DNA from: UPXZ01 sp047973025
GTDB lineage: Bacteria; Bacteroidota; Bacteroidia; Bacteroidales; Paludibacteraceae
Assembly: GCA_047973025.1 (NCBI GenBank)
Contig: JBKEBE010000035.1
Location: 1 to 34,055 of the forward strand
Length of the DNA stretch: 34,055 nucleotides
Direction: 5' to 3'
Shown: positions 8,902 to 16,527 of the stretch, piece after piece
Position numbering within the stretch: the stretch's first letter is position 1
Layout of the letters: each line of letters begins with the position of its first letter
The notes under the pieces: model-generated
The model's input: the letters and a program-made list of their open reading frames with translations, nothing else
Told to the model about the DNA's origin: nothing
The model's database searches: none
Translations under genes and position numbers: made by a program

Positions 8902-9281
8902 GAACTCTTTTTTTCACAAAAATACACACTTATTCCGAATATAAGTAGAATTAAGAAATTATTTTGCCGGTTTGATTCCACTCCGAAAACATCATTTCGC
9001 AAATTTCAATCCTTTCGGCAATCTCGTAAATGACAGTTTTTGCAGACAAAAGACTTTTTGAAGGAGGAAAAGGGTGTCTTAACATCGGGAAACGAAATTC
9101 ACGTTTTTCATCTTTCTTGACTGCGACACATGCAGTCAATCATCAAGTCTTGCTGAAATGACTACTTCAAGAATCAAGCATAGATTCCTTTGGAAGTTTT
9201 CAACTTTTCGCTTGGCTGTCGAACCGGCTACAAGTCCTAAAAAAAAGACAAAAATTATATTTAATTTAGCTGAACTTTCTT
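8902..9281. other. Gene-poor intergenic stretch with one perfect hairpin
   Basis: About 380 bases between the divergent PgpH-like and NlpC/P60 genes hold no ORF with recognisable homology. A minus-strand open frame of 62 codons (9139-8951) has no family signature and is probably chance. The one clear structure is an 8-bp perfect inverted repeat, ttgactgc (9117-9124) and gcagtcaa (9132-9139), with a 7-base loop and no T-run after it on either strand. No tRNA or riboswitch was recognised. Confidence 0.5.
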
Positions 9282-9289
9282 TAATTTTG
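9282..9289 (+). promoter_or_regulatory. Bacteroidetes -7 promoter element upstream of the NlpC/P60 gene
   Basis: The sequence taattttg fits TAnnTTTG. Its last base coincides with an in-frame GTG, so a transcript starting a few bases downstream could not use that GTG. This favours the ATG at 9334 as the real start. Confidence 0.45.
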
Positions 9290-9333
9290 TGAGCATAAAT
9301 TTACCAAACACTCTATTAAACGTATCAAAAAAC

Positions 9334-10107
9334 ATGTTTGTCGTTGTAAACATCCCATTAATTCCGCTCCGAGCCGAAGCTGACGAGCGCAGCGAAATGG
9401 TATCACAGCTTTTGTTCGGTCAACAGGTAGAAATTCTCGAATCGTCGGATAAGTGGTTTTACATCAAGAATTTATCTGACGGACAAGTCGGTTGGATCGG
9501 AAAAAGAACCGTTGACTCGCACTTTTTTACAAATAACGCAATAGACACTTCGAAATTCAATGCCGCCAAAACGCCGATGCTAACCTGCTTCAAAACATCT
9601 AAAGTCGAAAAGATCGTTTTGCCCGGAGGGAGTATGCTCCCCCCCCTTACCCGTGAGCAATTTGAGCTTTCAGGGGAGATTTATCAAATTGCCCAAATAG
9701 AGCCGGTGTACACAAAAAAGAATAATGGACAATTGGTTTTGGAATTAGCCCAACAATACACAAACACACCCTATCTGTGGGGAGGAAAAAGCTTTATGGG
9801 AATTGATTGTAGCGGATTAGTACAAGTAATTTATTCCATGCTTGGAATTTTCTTGCCTCGCAATGCTTCTCAGCAAGTCGAAATGGGGCATGTTGTCGAT
9901 TTCCTGTCCGAGTCACAACCGGGCGATTTGGCTTTCTTTGCGAATGAAAACAATGACATTATACACGTAGGTATCCTTATAAATCCGCATCAAATCATTC
10001 ATGCATCAGGTTTCGTCAAAAAAGAAATTATCGACTCACAAGGTATAATTTCATCACAGACAGGAGAATACAGTCACAACTTACGCGTAATAAAACGAGT
10101 CATTTAA
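9334..10107 (+). CDS. NlpC/P60 (C40) peptidoglycan hydrolase with N-terminal SH3-like region
   Basis: 257-residue cell-wall amidase/endopeptidase that probably cuts peptide stems of peptidoglycan. The N-terminal half is SH3-like (IPLRAEADERSEMVSQLLFG, WFYIKNLSDGQVGWI), with a second SH3-like segment likely before the catalytic domain. The C-terminal domain has MGIDCSGLVQ with catalytic Cys159, IIHVGIL with His211 and IIHASG with His223, the full Cys-His-His set. I chose the ATG at 9334 over an in-frame GTG at 9289 because the -7 promoter element ends at 9289 and the family begins with this V-V-N-I-P-L-I-P-L-R-A-E segment. No signal peptide is visible, common for this Bacteroidetes group. The coding region contains a run of eight C (9639-9646). 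Confidence 0.9.
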   Translation: MFVVVNIPLIPLRAEADERSEMVSQLLFGQQVEILESSDKWFYIKNLSDGQVGWIGKRTVDSHFFTNNAIDTSKFNAAKTPMLTCFKTSKVEKIVLPGGSMLPPLTREQFELSGEIYQIAQIEPVYTKKNNGQLVLELAQQYTNTPYLWGGKSFMGIDCSGLVQVIYSMLGIFLPRNASQQVEMGHVVDFLSESQPGDLAFFANENNDIIHVGILINPHQIIHASGFVKKEIIDSQGIISSQTGEYSHNLRVIKRVI

Positions 10108-10169
10108 TCGATTTGACGAAGAAGGTAAGATGAACGGAAAAAGTAATTCGAATCCTGTTTAGCGTTTTT

Positions 10170-10532
10170 CTATTCAGCCCAGAGTGGATGTCGTTTTATT
10201 TCTTTATTATCAATGGCTTTATACTTGATGTATTCATCTTTCGGCAAAATAACTTCAATTTTTTTATACTTATCCACTTTCAGTTTTTCTATCTTTTTTG
10301 CTGAATTGCAAATGCAACAATTTTCCGCTTTTTGTGAATCCAGTAGAAATTGATATTCCAATTCGACCAATTGCTTGGCATGCGCGTCAGTAAAACGAAT
10401 CAGCTTTTGCGCGTATTCGACCTGCTGAATGGCATGCGCTTTAAACACATCCTTCACCACGGATGTCTTTTCCGCGGAGAATAAGGAAAGGCATGTCAAC
10501 GCAATGGTTGATAATAAAAGAAAGCGTTTCAT
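10170..10532 (-). CDS. Small secreted protein of unknown function
   Basis: 120-residue protein with an evident signal peptide (MKRFLLLSTIALTCLSLFSA), then a charged helical region (VEYAQKLIRFTDAHAKQLVE) and a cysteine-rich spot ENCCICNSAKK near residue 70, followed by a lysine-rich C-terminus ending RHPLWAE. I do not recognise the family. The two helical halves around a CCxC cluster could form disulfides in the periplasm or bind metal, but nothing in the sequence decides this. It has its own TAnnTTTG element at 10592-10585 and is divergent from the thioesterase gene. A real gene is supported by the signal peptide, the ATG start and the promoter element. Confidence 0.65.
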   Translation of the reverse strand: MKRFLLLSTIALTCLSLFSAEKTSVVKDVFKAHAIQQVEYAQKLIRFTDAHAKQLVELEYQFLLDSQKAENCCICNSAKKIEKLKVDKYKKIEVILPKDEYIKYKAIDNKEIKRHPLWAE

Positions 10533-10584
10533 AATCGTATTTTTTTGAATAAATTATATCAAAATTCCTGCCAACAAATCATCA

Positions 10585-10592
10585 CAAAGATA
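10585..10592 (-). promoter_or_regulatory. -7 promoter element for the small secreted protein gene
   Basis: The minus-strand sequence tatctttg fits TAnnTTTG and lies 53 bases before the ATG at 10532. It is 12 bases from the oppositely directed element of the thioesterase gene. Confidence 0.4.
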
Positions 10593-10604
10593 TTTTTTTC
10601 TACG

Positions 10605-10612
10605 TATATTTG
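10605..10612 (+). promoter_or_regulatory. -7 promoter element for the acyl-CoA thioesterase gene
   Basis: The plus-strand sequence tatatttg fits TAnnTTTG, 27 bases before the ATG at 10639. It is followed by an A-rich leader, common before Bacteroidetes genes. Confidence 0.5.
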
Positions 10613-10638
10613 CAAAAAAAAAGTCTAAATCTGTGTAA

Positions 10639-11043
10639 ATGATTACCTACGACTACCAATTTCGCGTGCTGTATCCTGATACCGACCGGATGGGAACGAT
10701 GCACCACACCAATTACGTGAAATATTGCGAAACGGCGCGCTGGGAACTGCTTCGAAGCATCGGCGTACCATACAAAGCCGTTGAAGATTTGGGGATAATG
10801 TGTCCTGTTGTGGATATGTATTTCGAATTCCTAAAACCGACAAACTACGACGCGCTACTTACCGTAAAAACCACGCTTCGTGAAATAAAAGGTGTAAGAA
10901 TGTGGTTTGAATACGAGTTTTTCAACGAGAACGATGAGTTGATAAATAAGGCGGAAACACAGATCGCATTTGTGCGAAAGGATAACTGGAAGCCATGTGC
11001 TCCACCGAAAGCACTATTGAACGCAATCGAACAGACCCAATAG
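10639..11043 (+). CDS. Acyl-CoA thioesterase, YbgC/FadM-like hot-dog fold
   Basis: 134-residue cytoplasmic thioesterase of the 4HBT hot-dog superfamily, expected to hydrolyse acyl-CoA thioesters. The N-terminal motif YPDTDRMGTMHHTNYVKYCE carries the active-site Asp in the D-x-D-x-x-G context and the usual N-Y-x-x-Y-x-E segment. Length equals the family norm. The substrate cannot be told from sequence; FadM-like long-chain and YbgC-like short-chain enzymes look alike here. The gene is convergent with recN, whose stop lies 11 bases away. Confidence 0.88.
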   Translation: MITYDYQFRVLYPDTDRMGTMHHTNYVKYCETARWELLRSIGVPYKAVEDLGIMCPVVDMYFEFLKPTNYDALLTVKTTLREIKGVRMWFEYEFFNENDELINKAETQIAFVRKDNWKPCAPPKALLNAIEQTQ

Positions 11044-11054
11044 ACTATCGAAAG

Positions 11055-12707
11055 TCATTTCATCAATTCTTTGGCGTTCATCAGCGCCGCCTCTGTAATT
11101 TCTTTGCCGCTCAGCATTTGTGCAATTTCCCGAACGCGCTCATCGGAGCTAAGTTGCTTGATGTACGTCAGTGTCTCTCGGTCGGTAGCATCTTTATATA
11201 CCTTAAAATGATTTTTTCCTTTGGAAGCGATTTGAGGTAGGTGTGTGATAACGATCACCTGCGAATTGTCGCTCATCAACTTCATGATTTCGCCCATCCT
11301 GCCGGCAATATCGCCCGATACACCCGAATCAATCTCATCAAAAATGATGGTTGGTAAATCGGCTTTGACGACCAGCATAGATTTAATCGCCAGCATCACG
11401 CGCGAGATTTCCCCGCCCGATGCTATCTCGGCTACCGGCTGTACCGAGCGATTTTTATTCGCGGAAAAAAGAAACGTTACGGTATCCTGTCCGGTTTGCG
11501 TTACTTCTTCGGATGGGGTTATGCTGATTTGGAAGCGAATATCCGGCATTCCGAGATGACTCAGTTTTTCGACGAGATGACTTTCAATAAAAGGTGCCAC
11601 CTTTTTGCGGGAATCGGTTAATTTCGTAGCTTCTATTTCGAGTTTCGCGGCACAGCGTTCAACTTGTTTCGCGGCTTCAAGCAATTCATCGTCCATGTTG
11701 CCGATACGGTCTAATTGTAGTCTGTAACTCTCGCGAAGCGCGATTAATTCACTCACGTTTTCTACCTTGAATTTTTTTTGCAACGCGTAAATTGTACTCA
11801 AGCGACTGTCAATAAATTCCAATCGTTCCGGGTCAAATTCTATTTTTTGCTGGGAATAGGCGATTTCGGCGGTTATGTCTTTTAACTCAATCAAAATCCC
11901 TTCCAATCGTTCCACCCATTGGTCTGCTTCCGAAAGATAAGGATTGATTCGCTGAATGGCGTTTCTGGATTCTTTCACGGCTGAGATCACATTGGCTTCT
12001 TCGGATTCGAGCTGATTTTCAGTGCGTTGCAATTCGGATTTAATTTCTTCCACATGACTCAGGGTCTCCTGCTCGGTTTCAAGTTCTTCCATCTCATTCT
12101 CGACTAACTTCGCTTCGTCTAATTGGGCAAGTTGAAATTCGAGATAGTCCAAATCGTCGCTTTGGCGCTCAGCTTCTTTTTTTAGCTTGTGTAGATTCGC
12201 TTTGGCTTCCGCCCAGTCTTCAAACGCTTGTCGATAGACTTCTCTGAACGATTCATTTTCGGCTACGGTGTCAATGACCTGCAACTGATAATTTTCGGTC
12301 GCCAACAGTAGATTTTCATGTTGTGAATGAATATCTATTAGCTTATTGCTTAATTCTTTGAGTAAATTGAGTTGTACGGGAGTATCATTGATAAAGGCGC
12401 GGGATTTACCATTCACAGCCACTTCTCGTCTTATGATGGTCGTATCGCTGTAATCCAGTTCATTTTCTTTGAAAAACGCTTGTAAATCGTAATTTTTTAC
12501 ATTAAATCCAACTTCGACAACTGTTTTTTGTTCGCCTTCTTTGATTATTCTCGAATCGGCTCGCTGTCCCATTACCAATGACAAAGCACCTATGATTATG
12601 GACTTCCCCGCTCCTGTTTCACCGGTAAGCACAGTCATCCCGTTATCAAACCGAATGTCTAATTCGTTGATCAGAGCGTAATTGGAAATGTGCAAAGATT
12701 TTAACAT
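11055..12707 (-). CDS. recN: DNA repair protein RecN
   Basis: 550-residue SMC-like ATPase acting early in double-strand-break repair. Walker A GETGAGKS is at residues 29-36, followed by IIIGALSLVMGQRADSR. A long coiled-coil hairpin occupies roughly residues 150-380 (LEFQLAQLDEAKL, ELETEQETLSHVEE). The ABC signature is in VAEIASGGEISRVMLAIKS, and Walker B is in LPTIIFDEIDSGVSG. In many Bacteroidales recN follows the DUF4835/PorD gene and coaBC; here it stands alone between the thioesterase and gldD. The ATG at 12707 is well placed, with a candidate -7 element at 12804-12797. Confidence 0.97.
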   Translation of the reverse strand: MLKSLHISNYALINELDIRFDNGMTVLTGETGAGKSIIIGALSLVMGQRADSRIIKEGEQKTVVEVGFNVKNYDLQAFFKENELDYSDTTIIRREVAVNGKSRAFINDTPVQLNLLKELSNKLIDIHSQHENLLLATENYQLQVIDTVAENESFREVYRQAFEDWAEAKANLHKLKKEAERQSDDLDYLEFQLAQLDEAKLVENEMEELETEQETLSHVEEIKSELQRTENQLESEEANVISAVKESRNAIQRINPYLSEADQWVERLEGILIELKDITAEIAYSQQKIEFDPERLEFIDSRLSTIYALQKKFKVENVSELIALRESYRLQLDRIGNMDDELLEAAKQVERCAAKLEIEATKLTDSRKKVAPFIESHLVEKLSHLGMPDIRFQISITPSEEVTQTGQDTVTFLFSANKNRSVQPVAEIASGGEISRVMLAIKSMLVVKADLPTIIFDEIDSGVSGDIAGRMGEIMKLMSDNSQVIVITHLPQIASKGKNHFKVYKDATDRETLTYIKQLSSDERVREIAQMLSGKEITEAALMNAKELMK

Positions 12708-12796
12708 AAAAGGTTAAGGCTGAAATTAGCGTATTTTTTTTTGATTACAGTGATGTTTTTTGACCTTTTTCTGATAAGTTTGTTGTCACTTTACCA

Positions 12797-12804
12797 CAAA
12801 ATTA
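12797..12804 (-). promoter_or_regulatory. Candidate -7 promoter element for recN
   Basis: The minus-strand sequence taattttg fits TAnnTTTG, about 90 bases before the recN ATG and just after the gldD stop at 12829. It would allow recN to be transcribed apart from gldE-gldD. Confidence 0.35.
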
Positions 12805-12828
12805 GACCATCTAGTCAGAAAATTTGAA

Positions 12829-13431
12829 TCATTTTTTCCACTCAAAACTTTCGACAAGCCGAACAATGTCTCCTTGTATATATTGTGCGATGGGTGCTAT
12901 GGAGTCTTTATTGGGTACACTCTCGAAATAAAGCGCTCCACGAAAAAAATGACTGGAACTATCCGTCAAGACAAACTGCATGGGAGATGCCGTATTTCCG
13001 GTTAATTCATACAATATCCCAAAAACCCGTTTTTCAGGATGTTCATAGGGTATTTCGGCTATGTTGTCAGCTTTCACGGCATGCTTGTACACGATTTTTC
13101 GCGTATCTTCCACCAGGTTGAATAAATCGACGTGAACCGGTTTGTAGCTCACGTGTATGTTGGCTTTCAATGCCGGATAATTTATGTCGATCCAGTACTT
13201 TTCGCCTTTTGCGTAACGCGGAATAACGTGGGCTGACGTGGAGATATCGAAAGAATAGGGATAACCTTCCAACGACGCTTGTATGTATGCTTTTGGTGGC
13301 AGATCAACGCGATAGTATCCGTAAGGGCGGGGCGAGGTGGAGTCTTTGCTGCAACTCCCGACCAACAGGGGAACAAAAAGAATCAGAAAAAAGATAAAAA
13401 AACACGTTCTATTTTTAATCGCTATCTTCAT
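12829..13431 (-). CDS. gldD: Gliding motility lipoprotein GldD
   Basis: About 200-residue lipoprotein with a hydrophobic signal and lipobox VGSC (Cys27), followed by the family hallmark RPYGYYRVDLP and then FDIS, EKYWIDINYPALKANIHVSY and GILYELTGNTASPMQFVLTD. GldD is needed for gliding in Flavobacterium johnsoniae, and homologues persist in non-gliding Bacteroidetes, where the role is unclear. The internal ATG at 13431 is preferred over 13449 because it gives a normal lipoprotein signal. The gene starts inside the end of gldE (17-base overlap), which indicates translational coupling. No gldA/F/G or gldK-N genes are in the window. Confidence 0.92.
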   Translation of the reverse strand: MKIAIKNRTCFFIFFLILFVPLLVGSCSKDSTSPRPYGYYRVDLPPKAYIQASLEGYPYSFDISTSAHVIPRYAKGEKYWIDINYPALKANIHVSYKPVHVDLFNLVEDTRKIVYKHAVKADNIAEIPYEHPEKRVFGILYELTGNTASPMQFVLTDSSSHFFRGALYFESVPNKDSIAPIAQYIQGDIVRLVESFEWKK

Positions 13432-14755
13432 GAGCGTTATCCGGGTCATTTTTAATATGAAGTTTTACTTTTTTGATACGGCGGTTATCCGCCTGTAAAA
13501 TTTCAAAAATATAATGTTCGTACTGCAACATCTCGTTTTTCTGGGGCATTTCTCCTTTTATTTCGAGAATCATTCCTGCCAACGTTTCCACGTCTTCGGT
13601 GAATTTTTCAAAATCTTTGCTTTCAATATTCGTAATTTTGAAAAAATCGTTCAATAGAATTTTTGCTTCAAAAATGTAGGTGTGATTATCCAATTTTTGA
13701 TACAAAATTTTTTCTTCGTCGTATTCGTCGCTAATATCTCCAACGATTTCTTCGATAATATCTTCCAGCGTTATCAGTCCCGAAACACCACCGTATTCAT
13801 CCACGACCAACGCCAGATGTACGCGATTCTCCTGAAATTCAATCAGTAAATCATCAATTTTTTTTGTTTCTGGGACATAGTAAGCCTGACGAATCAATGT
13901 CTGCCAGCGAAAAGTTGATGGTTTATCCAAAAAAAGCAATAGATCTTTGCTAAATAGGATACCTTTAATATTGTCGCGGGAGCCGGAATAGACCGGAAGG
14001 CGAGAGTAACCCGAATCAACAACAACGTCCATCAATTGTCTGTAATCCAACTTTGTATCTACGTCCACCATATCTACGCGGGAAGTCATGACGTCGGATA
14101 CCTGAATATTTCCAAACTTAATGATTCCTTCCAACATCTCTTTGTCTTCTTCTTGCGTATCTGTCCCCATATCCAAGGCTTGGGAAAGCTCATCCACAGA
14201 AATGGTATTCATGTTTATTTTCGTCAGACTATTGTACATCAATGCTTTTGATTGCGCCAACAAATCGACAAAAGGCTTGAAGAAATTTTGAAGACCCAGA
14301 AGAATTTTAGAGCTTCGTCGCGTATATTTCAACGAAAATTCAGACGCATAAACTTTTGGGATGAGTAACGCAAAAATGATGAAAAGAAAAGCAATTATCA
14401 GCAGCGAGACTACAAAGCCAAAAACAGGCATCCATTCAAAATCCCAAACGGAGTATATAAATGTGGCAGCTAAAATAATAAAGCCGATTTGCGACACATA
14501 AGCCCCTATGATAATAGTAGCCAAAAGTTTTTGGGTTGAAGCGAGCAATTTGAGTGTAGTTTTGTCTTTTTTCAGATCGCTATCTTCTATTTCATTGAAT
14601 TCTTCCTTTGACAGAGAGAAATAAGCTACTTTTGCCGAACTGAAAAAAGCCGAAAAAGCCAAAAAAAGAATGGATAGTCCCAGTAGCACGTAGTCATACC
14701 AGAGTGGTGTTTTGAAATAAATATCGGAAAAGATATTTAGTAAGTTTGTTTCCAA
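13415..14755 (-). CDS. gldE: Gliding motility-associated protein GldE (CNNM/CBS/CorC)
   Basis: 446-residue inner-membrane protein. A CNNM/DUF21 membrane domain (about residues 20-160: FLAFSAFFSSAKVAYFSLSK) is followed by paired CBS domains (about 205-335: GNIQVSDVMTSRVDMVDVD, ALVVDEYGGVSGLITLEDII) and a CorC/HlyC domain (about 350-430: LAGMILEIKGEMPQ). The position directly upstream of and overlapping gldD identifies it as GldE rather than a generic CorC protein. The start codon appears to be TTG (14755-14753); there is no ATG near. A TAnnTTTG element at 14788-14781 lies 26 bases before it. In many Bacteroidetes ssb precedes gldE; here the upstream neighbour is divergent trmD. Confidence 0.92.
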   Translation of the reverse strand: METNLLNIFSDIYFKTPLWYDYVLLGLSILFLAFSAFFSSAKVAYFSLSKEEFNEIEDSDLKKDKTTLKLLASTQKLLATIIIGAYVSQIGFIILAATFIYSVWDFEWMPVFGFVVSLLIIAFLFIIFALLIPKVYASEFSLKYTRRSSKILLGLQNFFKPFVDLLAQSKALMYNSLTKINMNTISVDELSQALDMGTDTQEEDKEMLEGIIKFGNIQVSDVMTSRVDMVDVDTKLDYRQLMDVVVDSGYSRLPVYSGSRDNIKGILFSKDLLLFLDKPSTFRWQTLIRQAYYVPETKKIDDLLIEFQENRVHLALVVDEYGGVSGLITLEDIIEEIVGDISDEYDEEKILYQKLDNHTYIFEAKILLNDFFKITNIESKDFEKFTEDVETLAGMILEIKGEMPQKNEMLQYEHYIFEILQADNRRIKKVKLHIKNDPDNAHEDSD

Positions 14756-14780
14756 TGAAAAATTGATTTGTTATTGCATG

Positions 14781-14788
14781 CAAATATA
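14781..14788 (-). promoter_or_regulatory. -7 promoter element for gldE-gldD
   Basis: The minus-strand sequence tatatttg fits TAnnTTTG, giving a leader of roughly 20 bases before the TTG start of gldE. It supports independent transcription of the gldE-gldD pair. Confidence 0.5.
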
Positions 14789-14929
14789 CGTTATTAATTT
14801 TATTTTTGAGAAATAAATGTCAAATTTTACGGTTTCGGAAAGGAATGAACATATTTAATAAAGGCATTGTTCTTTAGTTAATTATCTTCATTTGATTTTT
14901 GCAGTATTGGATAGCGGGTGTTTTTTTCG

Positions 14930-14937
14930 TAATTTTG
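14930..14937 (+). promoter_or_regulatory. -7 promoter element for trmD
   Basis: The sequence taattttg fits TAnnTTTG and lies 22 bases before the trmD ATG at 14959. It makes upstream in-frame starts (from 14899) unlikely. Confidence 0.5.
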
Positions 14938-14958
14938 CAAAGATTATTTTTTAATTTT

Positions 14959-15633
14959 ATGCGAATTGATATTATTTCAGCCGTACCGGAATTGTTGGAA
15001 AGTCCCTTGAATCACTCCATCGTGAAACGTGCCCGGGAAAAAAACTTGGTTGATGTACGTGTGCATAATCTACGCGACTACTCCCAAGACAAACATCGTC
15101 GTGTGGATGATTATGCCTTTGGATTTGGCGCCGGGATGGTAATGAAAATAGAACCGGTTGACAATGTTATCAAGAAACTAAAAGCAGAAAGAAGTTACGA
15201 TGAAATCATCTATACATCGCCTGATGGCGAAAAATTTGACCAAAAAATGGCGAATAGTTATTCTTTGGCAGAAAACGTGATGATTCTCTGCGGTCATTAC
15301 AAAGGAATTGACCAACGCATTCGCGAACACCTGATAACCAAAGAAATAAGCGTTGGCGATTTTGTACTAACCGGTGGCGAACTGCCGGCGGCAATCATGA
15401 CAGATGCTATTGTACGATTGATTCCGGGTGCTATCAGCGACGAGACTTCCGCCTTGTCAGACAGTTTTCAGGATCAGCTGTTGGCTCCGCCTGTATATAC
15501 GCGACCGGCTGACTACAAAGGCTGGAAAGTACCGGATATCTTGCTTTCCGGACATCAAGCTAATGTGGAAGAATGGCTTCACCAACAGTCGATAGAGCGC
15601 ACCAAACGGTTAAGACCCGATTTATTGGAATAA
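14959..15633 (+). CDS. trmD: tRNA (guanine-N1)-methyltransferase TrmD
   Basis: 224-residue SPOUT-class enzyme that methylates G37 of tRNAs with S-adenosylmethionine, preventing frameshifts. The start MRIDIISAVPELL is standard. Hallmarks are DDYAFGFGAGMVMKIEP, MILCGHYKGIDQRIREHL and ISVGDFVLTGGELPA, the trefoil-knot cofactor site, followed by the C-terminal helical tRNA-binding domain (ending TKRLRPDLLE). It is not linked to rimM or rplS as in Proteobacteria. The next gene on the strand starts 158 bases on. Confidence 0.97.
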   Translation: MRIDIISAVPELLESPLNHSIVKRAREKNLVDVRVHNLRDYSQDKHRRVDDYAFGFGAGMVMKIEPVDNVIKKLKAERSYDEIIYTSPDGEKFDQKMANSYSLAENVMILCGHYKGIDQRIREHLITKEISVGDFVLTGGELPAAIMTDAIVRLIPGAISDETSALSDSFQDQLLAPPVYTRPADYKGWKVPDILLSGHQANVEEWLHQQSIERTKRLRPDLLE

Positions 15634-15791
15634 AATGAGCGTATGAATCCGAAGAAAAATATTGAAAAGTCGTTTGTTTGAATAGTCAAAATACGTTTCC
15701 AGACGAATTTCTTGTATGTGTTTAATGCCGATTCTTCGGAGCACCGTCTTTTCTGAATAATATGCTTAGAAACTGTATCGACAGCCGATAT

Positions 15792-16445
15792 ATGACAAAA
15801 AAAGAGAGTAAATTAAAACGACTTTTTGACGGCGTCAAAGCATTTGGAAAAAGTGATTTTCCACGTCAGAAGGCACATTTTAAGAAACTTGAGCGCGAGC
15901 AAAATCCGCATACGCTATTTATTGGTTGCTCCGATTCGCGCGTGGTACCGAATTTAATAACGCGCACGATGCCCGGCGAACTGTTTATTATCCGCAACGT
16001 GGCGAATCTGGTACCCTATTTTAATCAGAACCACGATAATTATCTGGCAACTTCTTCCGCCATCGAATATGCCGTGAATGTGCTTGAAGTCGAAAATATT
16101 ATCATTTGCGGTCATTCAAACTGTGGGGGGTGTCGGACGATTTACGAAGATGAAAGTAAGATGCACGATTTGCCGTTGGTAAGGAAGTGGCTCGAATTAG
16201 CCTACCCGGTAAAAGAGCAAGTGCGCCAAAAAATATTATCAAATCGTTCTGTTACTTACAAGCGAGATGAACTAACCGCCCAGCTCAACGTAGTGGAACA
16301 AATGAAGCATTTACTCACATTCCCCTACGTAAAGGAACGTTACGATAGCGGGAAATTAAATATTCTGGGTTGGTATTACGTGATTGAAACCGGCAAAGTG
16401 TATAATTACTCGCGCAGTACCGGTACATTTGAGAAAATCAAATAA
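15792..16445 (+). CDS. Beta-class carbonic anhydrase
   Basis: 217-residue zinc enzyme interconverting carbon dioxide and bicarbonate. Zinc ligands are Cys46 in the CSDSR motif (with the Asp48-Arg50 dyad), His108 and Cys111 in ICGHSNCGGC, giving the full beta-class set. Further conserved pieces are PGELFIIRNVANLVP and the C-terminal LNILGWYYVIETGKVYNY. An upstream in-frame ATG at 15762 would add ten residues; MTKKESKLKRLFDG from 15792 looks like the more usual N-terminus. No promoter element was recognised. It lies between trmD and argC; 82 bases separate it from argC, so co-transcription is possible. Confidence 0.93.
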   Translation: MTKKESKLKRLFDGVKAFGKSDFPRQKAHFKKLEREQNPHTLFIGCSDSRVVPNLITRTMPGELFIIRNVANLVPYFNQNHDNYLATSSAIEYAVNVLEVENIIICGHSNCGGCRTIYEDESKMHDLPLVRKWLELAYPVKEQVRQKILSNRSVTYKRDELTAQLNVVEQMKHLLTFPYVKERYDSGKLNILGWYYVIETGKVYNYSRSTGTFEKIK

Positions 16446-16527
16446 CAATATGTTCTCCCAAAGAAAATGATATGGGGTTAAAAGTATCCGATATTGAAAA
16501 TACACGTTTTTAAGAAATTGAGAAAAA

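Noticed and set aside
8951..9139. Minus-strand open frame of 62 codons upstream of the PgpH-like gene
   Set aside because: No family signature, no promoter element or signal peptide, and composition like chance; kept as part of the gene-poor gap.
9215..9290. Possible tRNA T-loop-like sequence (gtcgaaccgg) in the gap
   Set aside because: No matching acceptor, D-arm or anticodon arm could be found around it on either strand.
14899..14958. Longer N-terminus of TrmD
   Set aside because: The extra residues overlap the -7 promoter element and are hydrophobic and unlike the family; the ATG at 14959 fits.
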